Assembly (NCBI RefSeq): GCF_025699485.1
Contig: NZ_JANUXN010000007.1
Span: 111,404-175,403, forward strand
DNA length: 64,000 bases
Origin: Thauera carbonicopians
GTDB taxonomy: Bacteria; Pseudomonadota; Gammaproteobacteria; Burkholderiales; Rhodocyclaceae
Direction of reading: 5' to 3'
Part shown: in pieces, positions 25,166 through 35,132 of the stretch
Layout: each line of letters opens with the position of its first letter
Position numbering within the stretch: position 1 is the stretch's first letter
Notes under the pieces: generated by a model
The model's input: only the letters and a program-made list of their open reading frames with translations
Databases searched by the model: none
What the model was told of the DNA's origin: nothing
Program-made: the position numbers and the translations under genes

Positions 25166-26236
25166 ATGAGCGACGAACTGCTGAAGCTGCGCAACGAAAT
25201 CGACCGCCTCGACGAGGAAATCCTCGCCCGCCTGTCCGAGCGTGCGCGCTGCGCGCAGCGCGTGGGCGAAGTGAAGCAGGGCAATGCCCCGTTCTATCGC
25301 CCCGAGCGCGAAGCCCAGGTGCTGCGCCGCCTGGCCGAACTGAACCCCGGACCGCTGCCGGCGGACGCGGTGAAGACGATCTTCCGCGAGATCATGTCGG
25401 CCTGCCTGGGGCTGGAGCATCCGCAGCGCGTCGCCTATCTCGGCCCGGCCGGCACTTTTTCCGAGAGCGCCAGCCGCAAGCAGTTCGGTTCCGCGCCGGG
25501 TTTCATGCCGATGGCGACGATCGAGGACGTGTTCCGCGCGGTCGAAGCCGGCAACGTCGATTACGGCGTCGTGCCGGTCGAGAATTCGACCGAGGGCGCG
25601 GTCAATATCACGCTCGACCTGCTGCTGGCGAGCCCGGTCAAGGTCTGCGGCGAAGTCAGGCTGCGCATCCATCAGCAACTGATGTCGCGTGCCGACGGCA
25701 TCGGCGCCGCCAAGCGCCTGTATTCGCATGCGCAGTCGCTGGCGCAATGCCACGAGTGGCTCAACCGCAACCTGCCTCACCTGCCGCGCATCCCGGTGGC
25801 GAGCAACGCCGAGGCGGCGCGGCTGGCGGCGGAGGATGCCGAGTCCTGCGCGATCGCGGGCGAGGCGGCGGCCAAGCTGTACGGCCTGAACATCCTCGCG
25901 CCCAACATCGAGGACGATCCCAACAACACCACGCGCTTCCTCGTCATTGCCAATCACGACGCGGGGCCTTCGGGCAGCGACCGCACCTCGCTGGTGTTCT
26001 CGGCGCCGAACCGTCCGGGGGCGATCCATGCCTTGCTGGAACCGCTCGCGCGCCACGGTGTGGACATGACCAAGCTGCAGTCGCGCCCGGCACAGTCAGG
26101 CTTGTGGGAATACGTGTTCTACGCCGACATCAACGGCCACCGCGAAGATGCCGAGGTCGCCGCCGCGCTCGCCGAGCTGGCCGATCGCGCCGCTTTCCTG
26201 AAGGTGCTCGGCTCCTACCCGATCGCCGCGATCTGA
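25166..26236 (+). CDS. pheA: bifunctional chorismate mutase/prephenate dehydratase (P-protein)
   Basis: Makes phenylpyruvate from chorismate. 356 residues. The AroQ chorismate mutase domain spans 1-90 (LRNEIDRLDEEILARLSERARCA). The prephenate dehydratase domain runs about 92-268 (VAYLGPAGTFSE, VPVENSTEGAV, NNTTRFLVI with the catalytic TRF). The C-terminal ACT domain at about 278-356 (APNRPGAIHALLEPLA, LWEYVFYADINGH) provides phenylalanine feedback. Standard gene of this operon. Confidence 0.97.
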   Translation: MSDELLKLRNEIDRLDEEILARLSERARCAQRVGEVKQGNAPFYRPEREAQVLRRLAELNPGPLPADAVKTIFREIMSACLGLEHPQRVAYLGPAGTFSESASRKQFGSAPGFMPMATIEDVFRAVEAGNVDYGVVPVENSTEGAVNITLDLLLASPVKVCGEVRLRIHQQLMSRADGIGAAKRLYSHAQSLAQCHEWLNRNLPHLPRIPVASNAEAARLAAEDAESCAIAGEAAAKLYGLNILAPNIEDDPNNTTRFLVIANHDAGPSGSDRTSLVFSAPNRPGAIHALLEPLARHGVDMTKLQSRPAQSGLWEYVFYADINGHREDAEVAAALAELADRAAFLKVLGSYPIAAI

Positions 26237-26296
26237 CACCCTGAATCCGCCCCGAGCATTCGACGAACGAGGCCACGTGCCATCAAGGAGACAGCC

Positions 26297-27394
26297 ATGA
26301 GCGTAGCAAGCCGTGCCCCGGACCATATCCGCGCCATCATGCCCTACCAGCCGGGCAAGCCGATCTCCGAGCTGGCGCGGGAGATGGGTCTTGCCGAATC
26401 GAGCATCGTCAAGCTCGCATCGAACGAGAATCCGCTGGGGATGAGCACGCGTGCCCGCGATGCCGCGCGCATGGCGTTGACCGATCTGGCGCGCTATCCG
26501 GACGGCGGCGCCTTTGCATTGAAGGCGGCGCTGTGCCGCAAGCTCGGCGTGCAGCCCGAGCAACTGGTGATCGGCAACGGTTCCAACGACGTCCTCGAGA
26601 TCGCCACCCAGGCTTTCCTTCGCCCCGGCTGTTCGGCGGTGTATGCCCAGCATGCCTTTGCCGTCTATCCGCTGGCGACGCAGGCACGCGGTGCGCGCGG
26701 CGTCGAAGTACCGGCGAGGAACTTCGGCCACGACCTGGATGCGATGGCGGCGGCGATCTCGCCCGATACCCGCATCGTCTTCATCGCCAACCCGAACAAT
26801 CCGACCGGCACTTTCCTGTCGGGCAGGGACATCGAGGCTTTCCTGCACAAAGTGCCGCAGGACGTGCTGGTGGTGCTCGACGAGGCCTATACCGAATACC
26901 TGGCGCCGGCGCAGCGCTACGATGCCATCGCCTGGATCGAGCGCTTTCCCAACCTGCTGGTGTCGCGCACCTTCTCCAAGGCCTACGGCCTGGCCGGTCT
27001 GCGGGTGGGCTACGGCGTCGCGCATGCCGAAGTGGCGGACCTGATGAACCGGGTGCGCCAGCCCTTCAACGTTTCCAGCGTCGCGCTGGCGGCAGCCGGA
27101 GCGGCGCTGGACGACGAGGAGTTCATCGAGCAGTCGGCCGAGCTGAACCGGCGCGGCATGCAGCAACTCACCGACGCCTTCGTCGCGCTGGGGCTGGAGT
27201 GGATTCCGTCGGCCGGCAACTTCGTCACCTTCAAGGTCGGCGACGCCGCCGGGGTCAATCATGCACTGCTGCAGCAGGGCGTGATCGTGCGCCCGATCGC
27301 CGGCTACGGCATGCCGCACTGGCTGCGGGTGTCGATCGGGCTGCCGGAAGAGAACGCCCGCTTCATCGCCGCGCTGAAGCGGGCGCTGGCCTGA
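26297..27394 (+). CDS. hisC: histidinol-phosphate aminotransferase
   Basis: PLP class I/II aminotransferase, 365 residues. Motifs are KLASNENPLG, NPNNPTGTF, DEAYTEY and the PLP lysine in SRTFSKAYGLAGLR. It lies between pheA and tyrA, so besides histidine synthesis it may transaminate aromatic keto acids; such hisC copies in aro operons are known in Proteobacteria. A clear AAGGAGACAGCC site precedes ATG 26297. The stop overlaps the tyrA start. Confidence 0.93.
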   Translation: MSVASRAPDHIRAIMPYQPGKPISELAREMGLAESSIVKLASNENPLGMSTRARDAARMALTDLARYPDGGAFALKAALCRKLGVQPEQLVIGNGSNDVLEIATQAFLRPGCSAVYAQHAFAVYPLATQARGARGVEVPARNFGHDLDAMAAAISPDTRIVFIANPNNPTGTFLSGRDIEAFLHKVPQDVLVVLDEAYTEYLAPAQRYDAIAWIERFPNLLVSRTFSKAYGLAGLRVGYGVAHAEVADLMNRVRQPFNVSSVALAAAGAALDDEEFIEQSAELNRRGMQQLTDAFVALGLEWIPSAGNFVTFKVGDAAGVNHALLQQGVIVRPIAGYGMPHWLRVSIGLPEENARFIAALKRALA

Positions 27395-28299
27395 TGGAAG
27401 GCCGCGAGACCTCGCCGCTGATCGGCAAGCTCGTCATCTGCGGTGTCGGCCTGATCGGCGGCTCGTTCGCGCTCGGCCTGCGGCGTGCGGGGGCGGTCGG
27501 CCGCATCGTCGGCATCGGCCGGCGGCGCGAGCCGCTGGAGCGTGCGCTGGAGCTGGGCGTCATCGACGAAATCGCCGATGACTGGGCCACGGCGCTCGCC
27601 GGTGCCGACATGGTGCTGCTGGCTGCGCCGGTGGGGCAGATGGATACCATCATGGCGGCGATGGCGCCGCACCTGGACGCCGGGACGGTTGTCACCGATG
27701 CCGGCAGCACCAAGCGCGACGTGATCGAAGCCATCCAGCGCCACCTCGGTGCGCAGCTGCTGCAGATCGTGCCGGCACACCCGATCGCGGGCGCGGAAAA
27801 GAGCGGCGTGGATGCTGCCTTCGCCGATCTCTACGTCAAGCGCAAGGTCGTGCTGACACCGTTGCCCGACAGCCGGGCCGATGCGGTCGAGCTCGTGCGG
27901 GCGGCCTGGCAGGCCTGCGGTGCCAGCGTGGTCGACATGACGCCGCAGGACCACGACAGCGTGTTCGCCGCCGTCAGCCACCTGCCGCATCTGCTCGCCT
28001 TCGGCCTGGTGGACGACCTGGCACGGCGCGACAACGCGCAACTGCTGTTTTCGCATGCGGCCAGCGGTTTCCGCGATTTCACCCGCATCGCCGGCAGCCA
28101 CCCGGAAATGTGGCGCGACATCTGCGTCGCCAACAGAGTGGCGCTACTGACTGAACTGGATGCCTATCTCGGCGAACTGGCCAGCCTGCGGCAGATGCTC
28201 GCGGCGGGCGATGGCGATGCGCTCGAAGCCGTCTTCGAGCGCGCCCGGCGTGCCCGCAACGCCTGGGCCGAAGGCCTGCCGGTGCAGACGGCGGAATGA
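27394..28299 (+). CDS. tyrA: prephenate dehydrogenase
   Basis: Oxidative decarboxylation of prephenate (or arogenate) towards tyrosine. 301 residues, without a fused mutase or ACT domain. The Rossmann motif is GVGLIGGSFALGLR, followed by DAGSTKRDV and the catalytic-site HPIAGAEKSG. ATG 27394 overlaps the hisC stop in a TGATG junction. A REP-like repeat separates it from aroA. Confidence 0.95.
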   Translation: MEGRETSPLIGKLVICGVGLIGGSFALGLRRAGAVGRIVGIGRRREPLERALELGVIDEIADDWATALAGADMVLLAAPVGQMDTIMAAMAPHLDAGTVVTDAGSTKRDVIEAIQRHLGAQLLQIVPAHPIAGAEKSGVDAAFADLYVKRKVVLTPLPDSRADAVELVRAAWQACGASVVDMTPQDHDSVFAAVSHLPHLLAFGLVDDLARRDNAQLLFSHAASGFRDFTRIAGSHPEMWRDICVANRVALLTELDAYLGELASLRQMLAAGDGDALEAVFERARRARNAWAEGLPVQTAE

Positions 28300-28330
28300 T
28301 CGGGCGGCTGTGTCCCCACTTCCGGCCTGG

Positions 28331-28413
28331 ATGGGTAGAGCGCAGCGAAACCCATCAATGGCTAAAACGGAGTCGTCATCGAGGCGATGGGTTTCGCCGG
28401 CGGCTCTACCCAT
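28331..28413. repeat. REP-like paired palindrome between tyrA and aroA
   Basis: Two arms, 28331-28356 and 28386-28413, are near-perfect inverted copies of each other. Each arm is itself flanked by GATGGGT and ACCCATC, so it can also fold alone. This is the layout of REP/BIME elements. The 29-base middle is unique. Confidence 0.75.
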
Positions 28414-28470
28414 CCTACCCGGCTTTTCGAAAGCAGCCTGTTCAAGGGCTGCGTCAATAAGAGACGAAAC

Positions 28471-30423
28471 ATGGAATTCCTCGACCTGTCCCCGATGCTG
28501 GGCGCGAGCGGCAGCGTGCGCCTGCCCGGCTCCAAGAGCATCTCCAACCGCGTGCTGCTGCTCGCCGCGCTGGCCGAAGGCCGTACCCAGATCCGCGACC
28601 TGCTGTCGTCCGACGACGTCGAACGCATGCTGGAGGCGCTGCAGGCGCTCGGCGTGCGCTGGCAGCGCAAGGGCGACACGCTCGACTACGTCGTCGATGG
28701 TATCGGTGGGCCGTTTCCGGTCAAGGCCGCGGAGCTTTTCCTCGGCAATGCCGGTACCGCCTTCCGGCCGCTGACCGCGGCGCTGGCGCTGTCCGGCGGC
28801 GAATACCGGCTGTCGGGCGTGCCACGGATGCACGAGCGTCCGATCGGCGACCTGGTCGAGGCGCTGCGCCAGCTCGGTGCCGACATCAGCTGCACGGCGA
28901 ACGAAGGCTATCCGCCGCTGCACATCAAGCCGGCGTCGATCAGTCCGGGCGGCGTGGTCAGCGTGCGGGGCGACGTCTCCAGTCAGTTCCTCACCGCGCT
29001 GCTGATGGCCTTGCCGCTGACCGGGGTGCAGACCACGGTCGAAGTCGTCGGCGAGTTGATCTCCAAGCCCTACATCGCGATCACGCTCGATCTGATGGCG
29101 CGCTTCGGCGTCGAGGTCGAGCAGCAGGGCTGGGAGCGCTTCATCGTGCCGGGCGGGGCCCGCTATCGCAGCCCGGGCGCGGTGTTCGTCGAAGGCGATG
29201 CCTCGTCGGCTTCGTACTTCCTCGCCGCCGGCGCGATCGGCGGCGGGCCGGTCAGGGTCGAAGGCGTCGGCCGCAGCAGCATCCAGGGCGACGTCCGCTT
29301 CAGCGAGGCGCTGGCGCAGCTCGGCGCGCGGATCACGATGGGCGACAACTGGATCGAGGCTTCGGCGCCCGAGTCCGGCGTGCTGAAGGCTTTCGATCTC
29401 GATCTGAACCACATCCCGGATGCGGCGATGACGCTGGCGGTCGCCGCGCTGTTCGCCGACGGTCCGTGCCGGCTGCGCAACATCGCCAGCTGGCGGGTCA
29501 AGGAAACCGACCGCATCGCGGCGATGGCGATCGAATTGCGCAAGGTCGGCGCCGAAATCGAGGAGGGCGCGGACTACCTGCGTGTGACGCCGCCTACGCG
29601 CCTGCTGCCGGCGGCGATCGACACTTACGACGACCACCGCATGGCGATGTGCTTCTCGCTGGTGAGCCTGGGCGGCTGCCGCGTGCGGATCAACGATCCG
29701 AAATGCGTCAACAAGACTTTCCCCGGCTATTTCGATGCTTTCGGCGGGGTGACGCGGCCGGTGCCGGTGATCGCGATCGACGGTCCGTCGGCATCGGGCA
29801 AGGGCACGGTGGCCGAGCGCGTCGCCGCCGCGCTCGGCTGGAAGGTGCTCGACAGCGGTTCGCTGTACCGCATCGTCGCGCTGGCGGCGATGCGCGCCGG
29901 CGTCGCGCTCGACGACGAAGCGGGCGTCGCGGCGATCGCCGCCCGCCTGCCGGCGCGCTTCGAGGATGGCAGGGTGCTGCTCGGCGGCGACGACATCAGC
30001 ACCGACATCCGCAGCGAAGCCTGCTCGGTGGGCGCCTCGAAGGTCGCGGTGCTGCCGGCGGTGCGCGAAGCCTTGCTCGGCCGTCAGCGCGATTATCGCG
30101 TGGCGCCCGGGCTGGTCGGCGACGGCCGCGACATGGGCTCGGTGATATTCCCGGATGCGCAGCTCAAGGTCTTCCTGACCGCGACGGCCGAGGCGCGTGC
30201 CGAGCGCCGTTATAAGCAGTTGATCGAAAAGGGTTTGCCTGCTAACATGCAAAGTCTTCTGGACGACCTTCGGGAACGTGACGCGCGCGATGCGGCACGG
30301 CCCGTTGCGCCGCTCGTGAAGTTGCCGGATGCGGTGCTGCTCGATACGACCGAACTGGACGTCGAGGGTGCCGTGGCTTTCGTGCTCGATCTCGTGCGGG
30401 ATCGGGGGCTGGCCGCCGGTTGA
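28471..30423 (+). CDS. aroA-cmk: fused EPSP synthase / cytidylate kinase
   Basis: One 650-residue open frame carries two enzymes. Residues 1 to about 430 are 5-enolpyruvylshikimate-3-phosphate synthase ([56 protein letters not shown]). From about 432 it is cytidylate kinase with P-loop [17 protein letters not shown] and [13 protein letters not shown]. The joint [19 protein letters not shown] has no linker and no stop. In relatives the two are usually adjacent separate genes. ATG 28471 (MEFLDLSPM) is the natural AroA start; an upstream in-frame ATG would run into the REP-like repeat. A fused gene rather than a sequencing error is likely but not proven. Confidence 0.93.
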   Translation: MEFLDLSPMLGASGSVRLPGSKSISNRVLLLAALAEGRTQIRDLLSSDDVERMLEALQALGVRWQRKGDTLDYVVDGIGGPFPVKAAELFLGNAGTAFRPLTAALALSGGEYRLSGVPRMHERPIGDLVEALRQLGADISCTANEGYPPLHIKPASISPGGVVSVRGDVSSQFLTALLMALPLTGVQTTVEVVGELISKPYIAITLDLMARFGVEVEQQGWERFIVPGGARYRSPGAVFVEGDASSASYFLAAGAIGGGPVRVEGVGRSSIQGDVRFSEALAQLGARITMGDNWIEASAPESGVLKAFDLDLNHIPDAAMTLAVAALFADGPCRLRNIASWRVKETDRIAAMAIELRKVGAEIEEGADYLRVTPPTRLLPAAIDTYDDHRMAMCFSLVSLGGCRVRINDPKCVNKTFPGYFDAFGGVTRPVPVIAIDGPSASGKGTVAERVAAALGWKVLDSGSLYRIVALAAMRAGVALDDEAGVAAIAARLPARFEDGRVLLGGDDISTDIRSEACSVGASKVAVLPAVREALLGRQRDYRVAPGLVGDGRDMGSVIFPDAQLKVFLTATAEARAERRYKQLIEKGLPANMQSLLDDLRERDARDAARPVAPLVKLPDAVLLDTTELDVEGAVAFVLDLVRDRGLAAG

Positions 30424-30431
30424 TGTGCCGC

Positions 30432-30462
30432 GCGCAGGGGCGTGAGCCCAGGCGCTTTTTTT
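30432..30462 (+). terminator. terminator-like hairpin before rpsA
   Basis: Stem GCGC/GCGC plus GGGC/GCCC around a GTGA loop with a small internal bulge, followed by seven T. It may attenuate read-through from aroA-cmk into rpsA. Confidence 0.55.
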
Positions 30463-30511
30463 CTTAATCTCACTTTTTTGCCGTCGCACGGCGGTCCCGG
30501 ATTTATCCCTC

Positions 30512-32215
30512 ATGTCCAACGCCACCCCCGCCTTCGAAGAAAGCTTTGCCGCTCTTTTCGAGGAAAGCCTTGCCCTGCAGGAAATGCGCACCGGTGAGGT
30601 CATCACCGCCGAAGTCGTGCGCATCGATCAGAACTTCGTCGTCGTCAACGCCGGCCTGAAGTCCGAAAGCTATGTTCCCGTCGACGAGTTCCGCAACGAC
30701 CGCGGCGAACTCGAAGTCAACGTCGGCGATTTCATCCACGTTGCCATCGACGCGCTGGAAGACGGCTTCGGCGAAACCCGCCTGTCGCGCGAGAAGGCCA
30801 AGCGCATCGCCGCCTGGAACGACCTCGAAAAGGCCCTCAACGAAGGCTCGCTGGTCAAGGGCGTCATCACCGGCCGCGTCAAGGGTGGCCTGACCGTCAT
30901 GACCAACAGCATCCGCGCCTTCCTGCCGGGCTCGCTGGTCGACATGCGTCCGGTCAAGGACACCACGCCGTACGAAGGCAAAGAATACGAATTCAAGGTC
31001 ATCAAGCTCGACCGCAAGCGCAACAACGTCGTCGTCTCGCGCCGTGCCGTGCTGGAAGAGTCGATGGGCGAAGAGCGCGAAAAGCTGCTCGCCAACCTCA
31101 AGGAAGGCACCGTCATCAAGGGTATCGTCAAGAACATCACCGACTACGGTGCGTTCGTCGACCTGGGCGGCATCGATGGCCTGCTGCACATCACCGACCT
31201 GGCCTGGCGCCGCGTCCGTCACCCGAGCGAAGTGCTCAACGTCGGTGACGAGATCGAAGCCAAGGTGCTCAAGTTCGACCAGGAGAAGAACCGCGTCTCG
31301 CTGGGCCTGAAGCAGCTGGGCGAAGATCCGTGGGTCGGCATCTCGCGCCGCTACCCACAAGGCACCCGCCTGTTCGGCAAGGTCACCAACATCACCGACT
31401 ACGGCGCCTTCGTCGAAGTCGAGCAGGGCATCGAAGGCCTGGTGCACGTGTCCGAAATGGACTGGACCAACAAGAACATCCACCCGACCAAGGTCGTCCA
31501 GCTGGGCGACGAAGTCGAAGTGATGATCCTCGAGATCGACGAAGACCGCCGCCGCATCTCGCTGGGCATGAAGCAGTGCATGTCCAACCCGTGGGACGAT
31601 TTCGCCATCAACCACAAGAAGGGCGACAAGGTCCGCGGCCAGATCAAGTCGATCACCGACTTCGGCGTCTTCATCGGCCTGGAAGGCGGCATCGACGGCC
31701 TGGTGCACCTGTCCGACCTGTCGTGGAGCGAGCAGGGCGACGAAGCCGTGCGCCGCTTCAAGAAGGGCGACGAAGTCGAAGCCGTGGTGCTGGCGATCGA
31801 CGTCGAGCGCGAGCGCATCTCGCTGGGCATCAAGCAGCTCGAAGGCGACCCCTACACCAACTTCATCGCCACCCACGAGAAGAACACCCTCGTGCGCGGC
31901 ACCGTGAAGTCGGTCGATGCGCGTGGCGCCGTGATCTCGCTGGGTGACGACGTCGAAGCCTACCTGCGTGCTTCCGAAGCCGCTGCCCACCGCGTCGATG
32001 ACCTGACGACGATGCTGAAGGAAGGCGACGAAGTCGAGGCGATGGTGATCAACGTCGATCGCAAGACCCGTTCGATCAACCTGTCGATTCGCGCCAAGGA
32101 TCAGGCCGAGCAGAACGAAGCCATGAACAAGCTGGCTTCCGACAGCTCCGCCGCGTCCGGTACGACCAACCTGGGTGCGCTGCTGAAGGCCAAGCTGAAC
32201 GAGCAGAAGCAGTAA
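30512..32215 (+). CDS. rpsA: 30S ribosomal protein S1
   Basis: mRNA-binding ribosomal protein, 567 residues, with six S1 OB-fold repeats. The later copies are easy to see from the recurring [49 protein letters not shown] and [25 protein letters not shown] segments. N-terminus [20 protein letters not shown] matches the S1 ribosome-docking region. Followed after 11 bases by ihfB, the conserved cmk-rpsA-ihfB order. Confidence 0.98.
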   Translation: MSNATPAFEESFAALFEESLALQEMRTGEVITAEVVRIDQNFVVVNAGLKSESYVPVDEFRNDRGELEVNVGDFIHVAIDALEDGFGETRLSREKAKRIAAWNDLEKALNEGSLVKGVITGRVKGGLTVMTNSIRAFLPGSLVDMRPVKDTTPYEGKEYEFKVIKLDRKRNNVVVSRRAVLEESMGEEREKLLANLKEGTVIKGIVKNITDYGAFVDLGGIDGLLHITDLAWRRVRHPSEVLNVGDEIEAKVLKFDQEKNRVSLGLKQLGEDPWVGISRRYPQGTRLFGKVTNITDYGAFVEVEQGIEGLVHVSEMDWTNKNIHPTKVVQLGDEVEVMILEIDEDRRRISLGMKQCMSNPWDDFAINHKKGDKVRGQIKSITDFGVFIGLEGGIDGLVHLSDLSWSEQGDEAVRRFKKGDEVEAVVLAIDVERERISLGIKQLEGDPYTNFIATHEKNTLVRGTVKSVDARGAVISLGDDVEAYLRASEAAAHRVDDLTTMLKEGDEVEAMVINVDRKTRSINLSIRAKDQAEQNEAMNKLASDSSAASGTTNLGALLKAKLNEQKQ

Positions 32216-32226
32216 GCAAGCCGATC

Positions 32227-32511
32227 ATGACCAAATCGGAGCTGATCGCCCAGCTTGCGGAGCGTTTTCCGCAACTGGTCGCAAAGGATGCCGATTACGC
32301 GGTCAAGATGATCCTCGATGCGATGACCGACGCGCTTGCGCGCGGCGATCGCATCGAGATCCGCGGGTTTGGCAGTTTCGCGCTGAACTATCGTCCGCCT
32401 CGCGTCGGACGCAACCCCAAGTCGGGCGAGAAGGTGCACGTGCCGGAAAAGTACGTGCCGCATTTCAAGGCCGGCAAGGAATTGCGCGAACGCGTGGACC
32501 TCGCAGGCTGA
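32227..32511 (+). CDS. ihfB: integration host factor subunit beta
   Basis: DNA-bending protein of the HU/IHF family, dimer with IhfA. 94 residues. The intercalating-arm motif is visible as [15 protein letters not shown], and [12 protein letters not shown] is the family signature. Position after rpsA and the [11 protein letters not shown] start identify it as the beta subunit. A strong terminator follows. Confidence 0.96.
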   Translation: MTKSELIAQLAERFPQLVAKDADYAVKMILDAMTDALARGDRIEIRGFGSFALNYRPPRVGRNPKSGEKVHVPEKYVPHFKAGKELRERVDLAG

Positions 32512-32617
32512 GCAGCCGGGCCGGGTTCGGCTGGCGAGTTCAGCCACCAACGGGCGATCGACCGCGCGGCGATCGGATGCAAGCCGGGCTTGCGAGTGGC
32601 AACAGATGCAGTACTGG

Positions 32618-32650
32618 AAGGCGGCCCGATGGCCGCCTTTCTTCTTTTTT
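32618..32650 (+). terminator. terminator after ihfB
   Basis: 9-bp stem AAGGCGGCC/GGCCGCCTT with CGAT loop (32618-32639), followed by TCTTCTTTTTT. Confidence 0.88.
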
Positions 32651-32676
32651 GCTGCGTGCTCGGTGATAATGGCGCC

Positions 32677-32991
32677 ATGCGCGCAATCATGTGGTTCATC
32701 CGTCTCCTGCTGTTCATCCTGCTGTTCGGGTTCGCGATCAAGAACGATCATCTGGCGACCCTGAACTTCTTCTTTGGCGGGCAATGGCAGCTTCCCCTGG
32801 TGTTCGTCATCCTCGTCAGCTTCGCTGCCGGTGCCTTGCTCGGGGTCACGGCGACTTTCGCTTCGCTGCTGCGCCAGCGCCGCGAGATATCTCAATTGCG
32901 CCGCCAGCTGGAGCGGGAGCGCGCCGAGCGTGAACGGACGGCCAATGCCACCGAGCCGGCGGCCGAGATCCAGATGCCCAGCCTTTCCTGA
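32677..32991 (+). CDS. lapA: lipopolysaccharide assembly protein A (LapA domain)
   Basis: 104-residue membrane protein with two transmembrane helices (about 4-21 and 36-60) followed by a basic, coiled-coil cytoplasmic tail (LRQRREISQLRRQLERERAERERT). LapA works with LapB in controlling LPS synthesis through LpxC turnover. ATG 32677 (MRAIMWFIRLLLF) is chosen; the open frame upstream runs through the terminator and is not plausible. GATAAT at 32665-32670 resembles a -10 box but is too close to the start to be convincing. Confidence 0.88.
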   Translation: MRAIMWFIRLLLFILLFGFAIKNDHLATLNFFFGGQWQLPLVFVILVSFAAGALLGVTATFASLLRQRREISQLRRQLERERAERERTANATEPAAEIQMPSLS

Positions 32992-33006
32992 GCGTTTCGC
33001 CGTCCC

Positions 33007-34182
33007 ATGGAAATCGAACTCTGGTGGCTGCTGGCCCTTCCGCTGTTCTTCGCGCTGGGCTGGCTCGCTGCCCGCATCGACATTCGCCAGGTGGTGCAGG
33101 AGTCGCGGGCATTGCCGCGCTCCTATCTGTCCGGCCTGAATTTCCTGCTCAACGAGCAGCCCGACAAGGCGATCGACTCCTTCGTCGAAGCCGTGCGCAT
33201 CGATCCGCAGACGATCGAATTGCATTTCGCCCTCGGTAGCCTGTTCCGGCGCCGCGGCGAGACCGACCGGGCGATCCGCATCCATCAATTGCTGGTCGAT
33301 CGCGAGGACATCACCGAAGAGCAGCGTCTGCAGGCGCTCGGCGAACTCGGCCAGGATTTCCTCAAGGCCGGCCTGCTCGACCGTGCAGAAGAGGTGTTCG
33401 TCCGCCTGCGCGGTACGCGCGCCGACGCGCTGGCGCTGCGCTACCTGCTGGAGATCTATCAGCAGGAGAAGGACTGGGCGAAGGCGATCGAGGTGGCCGA
33501 CGCGCTGCCGGGCCACGAAAGCCTGATGTGGCGGACCGAAGTGGCGAACTTCCACTGTGAACTGGCGTCGGCGGCGTTGGCGAACTCGAAGCCGGACGAG
33601 GCCGAGCGCCACGTCGAGGCGGCGCTGGCGGTCAATCCGCGCTGCGTGCGCGCGAGCCTGATCCGTGGCGACATCTGTGCCGCACAGGGCAGGGACGAGG
33701 ACGCGCTCGCCGCGTGGAAACGAATCGAGAACCAGGATCCGGTCTATCTCGCTCTGGCCGCCGAGCGCATCATGGACGCCTATGGCCGCCTCGGGCGGCT
33801 GGAAGAAGGCCATCAGCTGTTGCGTGCCTGGCTCGACAGCCATGCCTCGCTCGATCTGCTCGACGAGCTTTTCCATTGGGAAATGGACAAGCAGGGCCCG
33901 CAGGCGGCCTACGATCTGGTGCGCGAGGAACTGCGCCGCAACCCCACGCTGCTGGGCCTGGACAAGCTGCTCGAAGCCGCGCTGCTGACGGTGCCGAGCG
34001 AGCAGCGCGGCGACGTCGAACTGATCAAGCAACTGATCCACGGCCATACGCGCAAGGTTGCCCGCTATCGCTGCGACGCCTGCGGCTTCAAGGCCCGCCA
34101 GTTCCATTGGCGTTGTCCGGCCTGCGGCGGCTGGGAGACTTATCCGCCGCGGCGAACCGAAGAATTCGATTTGACGCCCTGA
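33007..34182 (+). CDS. lapB: lipopolysaccharide assembly protein B
   Basis: 391-residue inner-membrane-anchored adaptor that regulates LpxC degradation and LPS assembly. An N-terminal helix (MEIELWWLLALPLFFALGWLAARID) is followed by a series of TPR repeats (about 35-350: YLSGLNFLLNEQPDKAIDSFVEAVRIDP...). The C-terminal rubredoxin-like metal site has two Cys pairs (CDACGF and CPACGGW). Order ihfB-lapA-lapB is conserved. Confidence 0.95.
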   Translation: MEIELWWLLALPLFFALGWLAARIDIRQVVQESRALPRSYLSGLNFLLNEQPDKAIDSFVEAVRIDPQTIELHFALGSLFRRRGETDRAIRIHQLLVDREDITEEQRLQALGELGQDFLKAGLLDRAEEVFVRLRGTRADALALRYLLEIYQQEKDWAKAIEVADALPGHESLMWRTEVANFHCELASAALANSKPDEAERHVEAALAVNPRCVRASLIRGDICAAQGRDEDALAAWKRIENQDPVYLALAAERIMDAYGRLGRLEEGHQLLRAWLDSHASLDLLDELFHWEMDKQGPQAAYDLVREELRRNPTLLGLDKLLEAALLTVPSEQRGDVELIKQLIHGHTRKVARYRCDACGFKARQFHWRCPACGGWETYPPRRTEEFDLTP

Positions 34183-34225
34183 GCGACCTGAAGCAGCCAC
34201 CTGCCTCATTCCGAGACCCCGATAC

Positions 34226-35116
34226 ATGGAATTCAAGACGCTGGAAGATTATGTCGGCCACACCCCGCTGGTGAGGCTGAAACGCATCAATGCCGGCCGC
34301 AACAACGTCATCCTGGCCAAGCTCGAAGGCAACAACCCGGCCGGTTCGGTCAAGGACCGGCCGGCATTGTCGATGGTGATGCATGCCGAGGCGCGCGGCG
34401 AGATCAAGCCCGGCGACACCCTGATCGAAGCGACCAGCGGCAACACCGGCATCGCCCTGGCGATGGCCGCGGCGATGCGCGGCTACCGCATGATCCTGGT
34501 GATGCCGGAGAACCAGAGCGTGGAACGGCGCCAGACGATGCGCGCCTTCGGTGCCGAACTGGTGCTGACGCCGACTTCCGGCGGCATGGAGATGGCGCGC
34601 GACATCGCCGACAAGATGCGCGACGAAGGCAAGGGCATCATCCTCGACCAGTTCGCCAATCCGGACAATCCGCTGGCCCACTACGAAGGCACCGGTCCGG
34701 AGATCTGGGAGCAGACGGGCGGCCGCGTGACCCATTTCGTCAGCTCGATGGGCACCACCGGCACCATCATGGGGACTTCGCGCTTCCTCAAGGAAAAGAA
34801 CCCCGAGGTCCAGATCGTCGGCTGCGAACCGGAAGAGGGTTCGCAGATTCCGGGCATCCGCAAGTGGCCGGAAGCCTATCTGCCGAAGATCTTCGAGCGC
34901 CCGCGGGTCGATCGCGTCGAACGCGTCAGCCAGGCCGAGGCGGAGGAAATGACCCGCCGGCTGGCGCGCGAGGAAGGCATCTTCGCCGGCATCTCGTCGG
35001 GCGGCTCGATGCACGTCGCGCTGCGGCTGGCCGCCGAGCTCGAGAATGCGGTGATCGTGTCCATCGTCTGCGACCGTGGCGACCGCTATCTGTCGACGGG
35101 TGTGTTCCCGGCCTGA
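34226..35116 (+). CDS. cysM: cysteine synthase B (O-acetylserine sulfhydrylase)
   Basis: PLP enzyme making cysteine from O-acetylserine and sulfide (or thiosulfate). 296 residues. The PLP lysine is in NPAGSVKDRPALSM, the CysM-type variant. EATSGNTGIALAM and VSSMGTTGTIMG complete the cofactor pocket. The short length and YEGTGPEIWEQT favour CysM over CysK. The next gene begins 17 bases later. Confidence 0.95.
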   Translation: MEFKTLEDYVGHTPLVRLKRINAGRNNVILAKLEGNNPAGSVKDRPALSMVMHAEARGEIKPGDTLIEATSGNTGIALAMAAAMRGYRMILVMPENQSVERRQTMRAFGAELVLTPTSGGMEMARDIADKMRDEGKGIILDQFANPDNPLAHYEGTGPEIWEQTGGRVTHFVSSMGTTGTIMGTSRFLKEKNPEVQIVGCEPEEGSQIPGIRKWPEAYLPKIFERPRVDRVERVSQAEAEEMTRRLAREEGIFAGISSGGSMHVALRLAAELENAVIVSIVCDRGDRYLSTGVFPA

Positions 35117-35132
35117 GGGCGCACCGCCGGGC

